This document shows, piece after piece, positions 33,809 through 41,694 of a stretch of 64,000 nt of DNA. The DNA is taken from positions 1 through 64,000 of the forward strand of contig JARLHA010000008.1 in NCBI GenBank assembly GCA_031292485.1, given 5' to 3'. The position numbers and the translations under genes are program-made. Below the pieces are notes generated by a model, which worked only from the letters and a program-made list of their open reading frames with translations, was not told where the DNA came from and ran no database searches. Every line of letters begins with the position of its first letter. Position 1 is the first letter of the stretch. Origin of the DNA: Mucilaginibacter sp. (GTDB lineage Bacteria > Bacteroidota > Bacteroidia > Sphingobacteriales > Sphingobacteriaceae).

Positions 33809-36274
33809 ATGATAAAAAACTATTTTAAAATCGCACTAAGGGGCTTTTGGAAACACAAGCTGTTTACGTTGATAAACATTATCGGTTTATCAATTGGTAT
33901 AAGCGCCTCCCTGGTTATTTTTCTTATCGTTCAGCGCGATTTTACCTTTGATAAGTTTGAGAACGATGGCAGCCGCATTTATCGCGTGGTGACCCATTAC
34001 GATTTCCTTGGACAAAAAGGTCAAACCGGCAGCGTTACAGCACCCTTAGTCGAAGCAATGAAAAGCCAGACCACCGGGATTGGAGTCATTGCGCCCTTGC
34101 ATACCTTAAAGCCCGATGTTTCTATCGATAACAGTAACCGCGTACCGGAGCATTTTAAGGCGCAGGATAGGGTGGTTTTTGCCGACCAGCAATATTTCAA
34201 CATTATTAACTATGTTTGGCTTGCAGGTTCACCCCGGCACGCGCTTGACGCCCCTAACCATGTTGTACTAACCGCAAAACAGGCTAAACTGTATTTTCCG
34301 GCGCTGTCTTACAATCAGATGATCGGTAAAGTGGTTACCTATGATACCCTTAAGGCTACGGTTACCGGCGTAGTTCAAAACCTCATTCAAAACACCGACT
34401 TTACTTTTCACGATTTTATCTCCCTTAGTACCGCAAGCATAAGTAAGCGGCTGACGGAAGATTTGGGTTTAAAGGAATGGGGTAATACCAGCTCGGGGTC
34501 GCATGTTTTAATAAAATTGATGCCTGGTGCATCGGTGGCAAACATCATAAAACAGCTAAATGCTATTTATAGGAAAAACAATACTCCTCGTCCCGGGCAA
34601 CAAGGAAGCTCGATAGGTTACAACTTGCAGCCTCTGGATGATATCCATTTCAATGGAGATTATGGCAGTTTTGATTTTAGCGGTACCGCTAACAAAACCA
34701 CCCTCTACTGCCTTCTGGCAATCGCGGCTTTTTTATTACTCCTGGGGTGTATAAACTTTGTTAACTTAACCACAGCACAGGCTACCCAAAGGGCAAAAGA
34801 AATAGGTATACGCAAAGCTATAGGCAGCAGCCGCAGACAACTTGTGTTCCAGTTTTTAAGCGAAACATTTTTCATTACAATGCTGGCAGTGGTGATATCT
34901 GTGGTGCTCACGCCGGCAGTCCTTAAACAGTTTGCGGATTTCATATCTCCGGATGTCAAACTGGATTTACTGCATCAACCTGGCATCATCCTGTTCCTGG
35001 TAATTATAACAATAACCGTTAGTGTTTTATCAGGTTTCTATCCGGCAATTATACTGTCAGGTTACAAACCTATGCTTGTGCTTAAAAATCAGGCGCAAAA
35101 TAACAGTAACAAAAGCCGGAATGCCCGACTACGTAAAACCCTCACCGTTTTGCAGTTCGTTATCGCCCAATTTTTTATAATGGCGACGGTTTTGGTAAGC
35201 AAGCAGATATATTACGCGCTACATAAAGACCTAGGATTCAAAAAGGATGCCATCCTTGTGATAAACACGTCATGGAAAACCCGGAAAGAAAAGAGCAATC
35301 AGATATTGTTAAATAAATTCAGGTTGATGCCGCAGCTTGCCCTTGTAAGCCTGGGGCAGTCAGCGCCTTCCTCCAATGGAGGCAGTTTCACCGCAGGCAC
35401 ATATATCGACGGAAAAAAAGAAATAAAAACAGAACTTGAATTAAAAATAGCCGATGAAAATTACCTCAAAGTGTATCAGATCAAACTACTTGCCGGCAGA
35501 AACATACAGAGATCAGATATGGGTAAAGTCATTATCATTAATAATACCTACGCCAAAATATTAGGTTTCCAAAACCCGACCGAGGCAATTGGCAAACAAC
35601 TTGATAACCCAAATCCAGGTAATAAGTTAACCATAATAGGAGTTGTTGCCGATTTTTATGAGCGCTCACTGCATTCGCCAATTAATCCATTAATAATATA
35701 TTCCGGCGGCGGGCAGTTCCAGTTGAGCACTTTTCACGTAGCGCTAAAACCCGAAACCGTTGGCGGGAATGAATGGAAAACTGCTATCGTCAATATGGGT
35801 AAAGCCTGGAAAGAAGTTTATCCTGATGACGACTTTGAATACAGTTTCTTTGATGAATCGATAGCTAAATTTTACGAAGAGGAGCAACACACATCAAAAC
35901 TGCTTGCCTGGGCAACAGGTTTATCCATATTTATCAGTTGCCTTGGCTTGCTGGGCCTGGCTATTTATACAACAAACCAACGGACAAAAGAGATCGGGGT
36001 GCGCAAAGTATTGGGTGCTTCCGTTTCTCAGATAGTTACATTGCTCTCGACCGAGTTGGTGCTATTGATCATGCTTGCATTTGTAATAGTGACCCCTGTT
36101 GCCTGGTGGGCCATGCATAAATGGATGGAGGGCTTTGCCGAACGAACGTCCATAAGCTGGTGGATATTCGCAGCAAGCGGTGTTATGATGCTGCTGGCCG
36201 CCGTATTTACATCGAGCTTTCAAACGGTTAAAGCGGCTGTTGCAAACCCGGTGAAGAGTTTGAGGAGCGAGTAG
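33809..36274 (+). CDS. FtsX/MacB-type ABC permease 6 of 10 (paralogue of permease 4)
   Basis: The protein of 821 residues has the same N- and C-terminal sequences as permease 4, but its first periplasmic domain differs (THYDFLGQKGQTGSVTAPLV versus the GICGPLA version) and so does much of the second. This suggests that the two kept the machine-facing parts while the periplasmic faces diverged. FtsX loop 1 is KEIGIRKAIGSS. Its TAG stop overlaps the first base of the 94-bp palindromic element at 36274, which may end the first transcript. Confidence 0.92.
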   Translation: MIKNYFKIALRGFWKHKLFTLINIIGLSIGISASLVIFLIVQRDFTFDKFENDGSRIYRVVTHYDFLGQKGQTGSVTAPLVEAMKSQTTGIGVIAPLHTLKPDVSIDNSNRVPEHFKAQDRVVFADQQYFNIINYVWLAGSPRHALDAPNHVVLTAKQAKLYFPALSYNQMIGKVVTYDTLKATVTGVVQNLIQNTDFTFHDFISLSTASISKRLTEDLGLKEWGNTSSGSHVLIKLMPGASVANIIKQLNAIYRKNNTPRPGQQGSSIGYNLQPLDDIHFNGDYGSFDFSGTANKTTLYCLLAIAAFLLLLGCINFVNLTTAQATQRAKEIGIRKAIGSSRRQLVFQFLSETFFITMLAVVISVVLTPAVLKQFADFISPDVKLDLLHQPGIILFLVIITITVSVLSGFYPAIILSGYKPMLVLKNQAQNNSNKSRNARLRKTLTVLQFVIAQFFIMATVLVSKQIYYALHKDLGFKKDAILVINTSWKTRKEKSNQILLNKFRLMPQLALVSLGQSAPSSNGGSFTAGTYIDGKKEIKTELELKIADENYLKVYQIKLLAGRNIQRSDMGKVIIINNTYAKILGFQNPTEAIGKQLDNPNPGNKLTIIGVVADFYERSLHSPINPLIIYSGGGQFQLSTFHVALKPETVGGNEWKTAIVNMGKAWKEVYPDDDFEYSFFDESIAKFYEEEQHTSKLLAWATGLSIFISCLGLLGLAIYTTNQRTKEIGVRKVLGASVSQIVTLLSTELVLLIMLAFVIVTPVAWWAMHKWMEGFAERTSISWWIFAASGVMMLLAAVFTSSFQTVKAAVANPVKSLRSE

Positions 36275-36367
36275 TCTGAACTCGAATTTTTGGAATTAAA
36301 GAATTAACAGAATTAAAGAAACTTAAATTTCGACAAATTCTTTAATTCGATGAATTCGGGTTCAGAC
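36274..36367. repeat. 94-bp palindromic element (GTCTGAACTC family), copy 2
   Basis: GTCTGAACTCGAATTTTTGG at the left and GAATTCGGGTTCAGAC at the right, with an AATT-word core. It begins on the last base of the permease 6 stop codon. Same length as copy 1 at 9191. Confidence 0.75.
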
Positions 36368-36421
36368 ACAAAATGCTGCAATGACTAATGACGCGAAGCA
36401 AATGACTAATGACCGAACACA

Positions 36422-36511
36422 ATGACAAAAAACTATTTTAAAATTGCATGGCGTAACTTGTGGCGCCACAAGCGGATGACGGCCATTAATGTGGCTGGGC
36501 TTTCGACTTAG
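36422..36511 (+). pseudogene. Truncated 5' copy of permease 5
   Basis: The first 27 codons match permease 5 with two base changes (ATA to ACA at codon 2, GCT to GCC at codon 21). The match then stops abruptly at 36503 and the frame ends at TAG 36509-36511 (29 codons). The 45 bp upstream match the spacer before permease 3, not permease 5, so this is a chimeric remnant. The break lies about 26 bp before regulatory copy 2. Confidence 0.85.
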
Positions 36512-36528
36512 GACTCTTGCTCGAAAAC

Positions 36529-36636
36529 TGTATCATAACCGTACATATACTGTTACACTTACGAACATATTCGTATATTATAACTATTGTTATCTTGTTG
36601 ATTGTTAATTTGTTAATTGTTTGGTATGTATTTTAA
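36529..36636 (+). promoter_or_regulatory. Compound regulatory element, copy 2
   Basis: TGTA-N9-TACA at 36529-36545 and TGTT-N9-AACA at 36551-36567 (22 bp apart). TTTGGTATGT starts at 36620, 69 bp after the start of dyad B, with TTTTAA at the -12 position. The permease 7 ATG is only 41 bp downstream of the TTTGGTATGT start. Confidence 0.75.
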
Positions 36637-36660
36637 GGATCATTATTTACTTGCAAGCTT

Positions 36661-39081
36661 ATGATAAAAAACTATTTTAAAATCGCCTGGCGCAATATTA
36701 TCCGTCACAGAGGATATTCAGCCATTAACATTGCTGGTTTAACGGTTGGCATTGCTGCCTGCCTGCTTATTTTTGTGATCGTTCAATACGAATTGAGCTT
36801 TGATACTTTTCAGCCCGGGTATAAGCAGATTTACCGCATTACTACGGAAACAGAAAGCGAGGGTACGAAACGCTATAACCCCGGCGTATCTGTACCGGCG
36901 GTTGATTTGTTGCGGCTCCGTTTTCCGCAGGCGATCGTGGCCCCTATGGGAACTAGTTACGGCAGCCAGGTTACCGTGCCGGCAGGGTCAGGAAATCCTG
37001 CTGATGACAAGAAATTTGTCGAAAACGCTGGGGTGATGTTTCTAGAGCCACATTTTTTTCAGATAATTAATTTCCATTGGCTGGTGGGTCGGCCGGGTGT
37101 CCTGAAAGATCCAAACATGGTGGTAATCGATAAAAGCAGTGCTATCAAATATTTCGGCGATTGGAAAAACGCAGTCGGGAAAATGCTGGGACTTGATAAC
37201 GTATTGAACCTGAAAGTTGCAGGTATTATAGCAGATGCACCGGCGAATTCCGATTTTTCTCTCAAGGTGGTAATCTCCTACGGCACCTTGAAACTTCATC
37301 CTAAAGAATATGGCTATTTTGATAACTGGAATACCCTGGGCAGCAATCACATGGTTTTCATAAAATTCCCGGAAAATTTTTCGGCACATACGATCAACAC
37401 GCAGTTGACCGCTATGTCGGAAAAACAATTTGAAAACCGCAAAAAGGTGCATAAAACGCATTTTGAGTCCCAGCCGTTGTCATCGTTGCATTTTGATAAA
37501 CAATACGATGCACTTGGCGACCATGTTACCAGCAAGACTACAATAAGAACACTATCGTTAATTGCTGTATTGATCATTATCATGGCTTCGATTAATTTTA
37601 TCAACCTGGCCACTGCGCAATCAGTAGGAAGGTCGAAAGAAGTGGGCGTTCGTAAAGTATTGGGGAGCAGCCGGCAGCAGTTGATTATGCAGGTGTTTGG
37701 AGAGACAACCATTATCGTCCTTGTGGCTGTAGTATTATCGATATTTGTTGCAGAGGCAGTATTACCTTATTTAAAAAACATCGCAAGTGTTCCCGATGGT
37801 ATAGGCATTTTTACCACCGGCACTTTGCTTTTTTTGGCGATTGTTGTTGTAGCGGTTATATTTTTATCAGGTATTTACCCGGCCCTTGTAGTATCGGGAT
37901 TTAAACCCGCCCTTGCTTTAAAAAATAAAATTACAGCTGCCTCAGTAGGTGGCATCCCTCTTCGCAGGGGCCTGGTTGTTTTACAGTTTTCTATTTCTCA
38001 ATTGCTGATCATCGGTACGGTTATCGCCGTCAAACAAATGAATTTTGTTAATAGCGCCGACCTTGGCTTTGATAAAACAGCGGTATTGGTTATACCCGGG
38101 TATACCGATAGTATTAGCCTGCGTCGCATGGCTACGTTTAAGCAGGCGGTACTGCAATATCCCGGCGTTCAGGCAGCTACCTTTGCCTCGGATGTGCCCT
38201 CGTCAGACAATAACAGCTCTACCAATTTTAATTTTGATCACAATAGAAAAGATCCCGGGTTTGACTTATTTATGAAAATAGGGGATGCCGATTATTTTAA
38301 AACCTTCGGACTTCGATTTGCAGCCGGTAAGGGTTATGATGTAAGCGACACGATGAGGCAAGTAGTGGTTAATGAAACCTTCGTTAAGAAACTTGGGGTG
38401 AGCCGCCCTGAAAATGCAATTGGTAAAACAATTAGTATTGGTAACGGCATCTGGGTGCCGATCACCGGCGTGGTGGAAGACTTCAAAACTAACTCCATGC
38501 GCGAATCGGTAAAACCGATAGCCATTTATCCGCGCAAGGTATTTGAATCGGAGGTCGCGGTCAAAATAAAAACCGGCAACCTTACATCAACCGTAGCCTC
38601 TGTGCAAAAATTGTGGGAACGCACCTATCCTGAATATGCTTATAACGGCTTTTTTCTGGACGACAGTATCGCTAAATTTTATAAACAGGAAAACCAGCTG
38701 GCCCTGGTTTACAAAATTTTTGCCTGTATTGCTATTTTTATCTCGTGCCTCGGGCTATACGGCTTAGTGTCATTTATGGCAGTACAGCGTACGAAAGAAG
38801 TAGGTATCCGCAAGGTTTTAGGTGCCTCGGTAAGTAGTATTGTTTTGTTGTTTTCCAAAGAGTTTATGGTGCTGATTATTATCTCGTTTATAATAGCGGT
38901 GCCGGCAGGATGGTATATTATGAACAGCTGGCTGCAAAGCTTTGCCTACAGGATAAACATAACCGCCTGGATTTTTGTGGCGGCCATAGCTGTATCAATA
39001 GTAATAGCTTGGTTAACAGTGGGGTACAAAGCCGCGCGTGCAGCATTGGTTAACCCGGTGAAGAGCCTTCGTTCCGAGTGA
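36661..39081 (+). CDS. FtsX/MacB-type ABC permease 7 of 10
   Basis: The protein of 806 residues is the first gene behind regulatory copy 2, hence probably the head of a second permease transcript. It starts MIKNYFKIAWRNIIRHRGYS and ends NPVKSLRSE. FtsX loops are SKEVGVRKVLGSS and TKEVGIRKVLGAS. The first periplasmic domain is rich in Gly/Pro (GTSYGSQVTVPAGSGNPADD). The C-terminal membrane part (VAAIAVSIVIAWLTVGYKAA) departs from the common TISFQSIKAA form. Confidence 0.92.
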   Translation: MIKNYFKIAWRNIIRHRGYSAINIAGLTVGIAACLLIFVIVQYELSFDTFQPGYKQIYRITTETESEGTKRYNPGVSVPAVDLLRLRFPQAIVAPMGTSYGSQVTVPAGSGNPADDKKFVENAGVMFLEPHFFQIINFHWLVGRPGVLKDPNMVVIDKSSAIKYFGDWKNAVGKMLGLDNVLNLKVAGIIADAPANSDFSLKVVISYGTLKLHPKEYGYFDNWNTLGSNHMVFIKFPENFSAHTINTQLTAMSEKQFENRKKVHKTHFESQPLSSLHFDKQYDALGDHVTSKTTIRTLSLIAVLIIIMASINFINLATAQSVGRSKEVGVRKVLGSSRQQLIMQVFGETTIIVLVAVVLSIFVAEAVLPYLKNIASVPDGIGIFTTGTLLFLAIVVVAVIFLSGIYPALVVSGFKPALALKNKITAASVGGIPLRRGLVVLQFSISQLLIIGTVIAVKQMNFVNSADLGFDKTAVLVIPGYTDSISLRRMATFKQAVLQYPGVQAATFASDVPSSDNNSSTNFNFDHNRKDPGFDLFMKIGDADYFKTFGLRFAAGKGYDVSDTMRQVVVNETFVKKLGVSRPENAIGKTISIGNGIWVPITGVVEDFKTNSMRESVKPIAIYPRKVFESEVAVKIKTGNLTSTVASVQKLWERTYPEYAYNGFFLDDSIAKFYKQENQLALVYKIFACIAIFISCLGLYGLVSFMAVQRTKEVGIRKVLGASVSSIVLLFSKEFMVLIIISFIIAVPAGWYIMNSWLQSFAYRINITAWIFVAAIAVSIVIAWLTVGYKAARAALVNPVKSLRSE

Positions 39082-39187
39082 TTAGAGGTTGGAGATGAGA
39101 GATTAGGAAAAATACAGCGACTATGACAGCGCAACAAATGACCAATTCAATAATTCATTAAATCACTAATTCAATAATTAGTCCGCC

Positions 39188-41554
39188 ATGATAAAGAACT
39201 ACATTAAAACCACGCTGCGCAGCCTGCTAAAGAACAGGAGCTACAGTTTTTTGAATATTGCCGGGCTGGCAATAGGGATTGCATGTGCTTCGCTGATATT
39301 TTTATGGGTACAGGATGAGATGACGTATAACCATAATTACGCTAAACGCGATGTGTTGTACAAGATTTATGAAAATCAAACCTACAACGGCAAAACCAGC
39401 ACGTTTTTCGGAACACCAGGGCCGATGTGGAAAGCGATGAAAGCGGAGATACCCGGTATAAAAAATACCGCGCGTATGACTGGTGACGGAGACAACGCAT
39501 TGTTTACACTGGGCGAGAAGGCGATTACAGAAAAAGGTAATTGGGCCGACCCTGAAATATTTTCGATGCTGCAATTGCCGTTTGCAAAAGGATCGGCAAC
39601 AAATGCATTCGCACAGCTAAAATCGGTGGTGATCAGCGAAAGGATGGCTAAAATTTTTTTTGGCAACACCGACCCGATGGGCAAACTAATAAAGCTGAAT
39701 AATACGGAAGATTATACGGTTACCGGCGTTTTTAAAGATCTGCCACAAAACTCCACCTACCAGTTTCAATGGCTTATCCCAATGGCTAATATCGACCATA
39801 AGCAACCCTGGATGAATATTTGGGGCGCCAACTGGTGCCGTACCCTTGTTGAACTGGAACCCAATGCGAATTTAGCCGTTATCAACCAAAAATTGAGTCA
39901 TTACATCGCCTCCAAAACAAAGGCCACTAATACTACCCAATGTTTTCTTTTTGCGATGAACGACTGGAACCTGCATAACAGTTTCACCGACGGTAAAATG
40001 GATGGCGGCAGAATTCAATATGTAAAAACATTTTCTTTCATTGCCTGGATCATTTTACTGATCGCCTGCATCAACTTTATGAATCTTTCTACTGCACGAT
40101 CTGAGCAGCGTGCCAAAGAGGTCGGCGTTCGCAAAGTGATGGGAGCGGGCAAGGGCAAGCTGATTGGCCAGTTTATCGGCGAAGCGGTAATAATGGCGTT
40201 TATCTCCGTTTTGGTGGCGGTAGGGTTAATTTATTTGGCATTGCCATCCTTTAATAACCTGGTACAAAAGGAGTTGTCTGTTGATGTTTTTAATCCCGCG
40301 CATTTAATGTATTTAATTGCTATAAGCCTTATAACAGGTTTATTGGCAGGGAGTTACCCGGCATTTTACTTGTCTTCGTTTAACCCGGTATCGGTACTTA
40401 AAAACATAAAGATCAAATCAAATGCAGCTTCAGGTTTTATCAGGCAAAGTTTGGTGGTAATACAGTTTTCGGTATCCATCATTTTGATCATCGGTACCGT
40501 GATCATCTACCAGCAAATTCAGCATGTTAAGAACCGCAGTATTGGTTATAACAAAAACAACCTGGTATACCTGCAACTGCAGGGCAAACAAGCAGATGGT
40601 TTTACATCGGTTTATAATGACCTGATGCGTTCAGGCATCATTGCAAACGCAGCTTTGAGCGACAACAAGGTACTGGAGATCGGCAGCAATAATGATAATT
40701 ATACGTGGGATGGTAAGGATGCCTCAAAAAATCCCCTTATCTCATGGCAAAATGTGAGCTCGCAGTTTATTTCCACCATGGGCTTTAAACTTGCGGCCGG
40801 TCACAACTTCAATAATGATGCGGGTATTGATAGTAATAACGTGATCATTAACGAAGCTTTTGCCAAACAGATGGGCAAAGAGGGCAGGGTAGGCGGGGTT
40901 CTGCGCGAAGGCGGCACAAAGCCCTTAAAAGTGATTGGCATCCTTAAAGACTATTTGTATAACGACATGTATGGCGCGGCGGCCCCGCTATTGTTGTATA
41001 ATCATCCCGCCGGTACCAGTATTTTAAACATTCGTTTTAAACCGGGTGTGGATATACAGGACGCTATTACCAAGGCCGGCGCCATCGTAAAAGCCGGTTA
41101 CCCCGGCTATCCTTTTGAATACAAATTTGTCGACAGCGATTTTGAGCAATTGTTTAAAACAGAAACCTTAACCGGCACATTAGCAGGTGTTTTTGCATCG
41201 CTGGCTATATTCATCTCATGCCTTGGTTTATTCGGCCTGGCAGCCTATACGGCCGAACGGAGAATCAAAGAGATCGGGATCCGAAAAGTGCTTGGGGCTT
41301 CTGTTGCAGGCTTGGCTGGTTTATTATCAAGGGATTTTTTAAAACTTGTTGGCATATCATGTTTAATTGCATTCCCTTTTGCTTTGTGGGGTGTGAACAA
41401 ATGGCTGCAGGCCTACCAATACCGGATAGCTATTGAATGGTGGGTATTTGCCGTTGCAGGAATTGCAGCGCTGTTAATAGCTCTGGCCACCGTAAGCTTC
41501 CAGGCAATAAAAGCGGCGTTAAGCAACCCGGTGAAAAGTTTGAGGAGTGAGTAA
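39188..41554 (+). CDS. FtsX/MacB-type ABC permease 8 of 10
   Basis: At 788 residues it is the shortest member. The first periplasmic domain lacks part of the loop seen in others and has MTGDGDNALFTLGEKAITEKGNW. FtsX loop 1 is AKEVGVRKVMGAG, and loop 2 is IKEIGIRKVLGAS. The segment IWGANWCRTLVELEPNANLA resembles the NWGGNWLDTFFELAPGTNAA segment of permease 10, marking these two as a related subgroup. Its 3' spacer holds the third copy of the 94-bp palindrome. Confidence 0.92.
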   Translation: MIKNYIKTTLRSLLKNRSYSFLNIAGLAIGIACASLIFLWVQDEMTYNHNYAKRDVLYKIYENQTYNGKTSTFFGTPGPMWKAMKAEIPGIKNTARMTGDGDNALFTLGEKAITEKGNWADPEIFSMLQLPFAKGSATNAFAQLKSVVISERMAKIFFGNTDPMGKLIKLNNTEDYTVTGVFKDLPQNSTYQFQWLIPMANIDHKQPWMNIWGANWCRTLVELEPNANLAVINQKLSHYIASKTKATNTTQCFLFAMNDWNLHNSFTDGKMDGGRIQYVKTFSFIAWIILLIACINFMNLSTARSEQRAKEVGVRKVMGAGKGKLIGQFIGEAVIMAFISVLVAVGLIYLALPSFNNLVQKELSVDVFNPAHLMYLIAISLITGLLAGSYPAFYLSSFNPVSVLKNIKIKSNAASGFIRQSLVVIQFSVSIILIIGTVIIYQQIQHVKNRSIGYNKNNLVYLQLQGKQADGFTSVYNDLMRSGIIANAALSDNKVLEIGSNNDNYTWDGKDASKNPLISWQNVSSQFISTMGFKLAAGHNFNNDAGIDSNNVIINEAFAKQMGKEGRVGGVLREGGTKPLKVIGILKDYLYNDMYGAAAPLLLYNHPAGTSILNIRFKPGVDIQDAITKAGAIVKAGYPGYPFEYKFVDSDFEQLFKTETLTGTLAGVFASLAIFISCLGLFGLAAYTAERRIKEIGIRKVLGASVAGLAGLLSRDFLKLVGISCLIAFPFALWGVNKWLQAYQYRIAIEWWVFAVAGIAALLIALATVSFQAIKAALSNPVKSLRSE

Positions 41555-41558
41555 TATT

Positions 41559-41651
41559 GTCGGAACTCTAATTTATCGAATTAAAGAATTTATGGAATTG
41601 GATTTTTTTAATTCTGTCAATTCTTGGAATTCCTAAAATTCGAGTTCAGAC
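41559..41651. repeat. Palindromic element (GTCTGAACTC family), copy 3
   Basis: Left end GTCGGAACTCTAATTTAT, right end AATTCGAGTTCAGAC, 93 bp in total. It starts five bases after the stop of permease 8. Confidence 0.75.
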
Positions 41652-41694
41652 AGCGACCAAGTGACGTGCAGCAAATGAGTAATGAACTAACATC

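Noticed and set aside
23744..41690. Spacer repeats as a CRISPR array
   Set aside because: Repeat units are irregular, separated by kilobase genes, without unique short spacers or cas genes.
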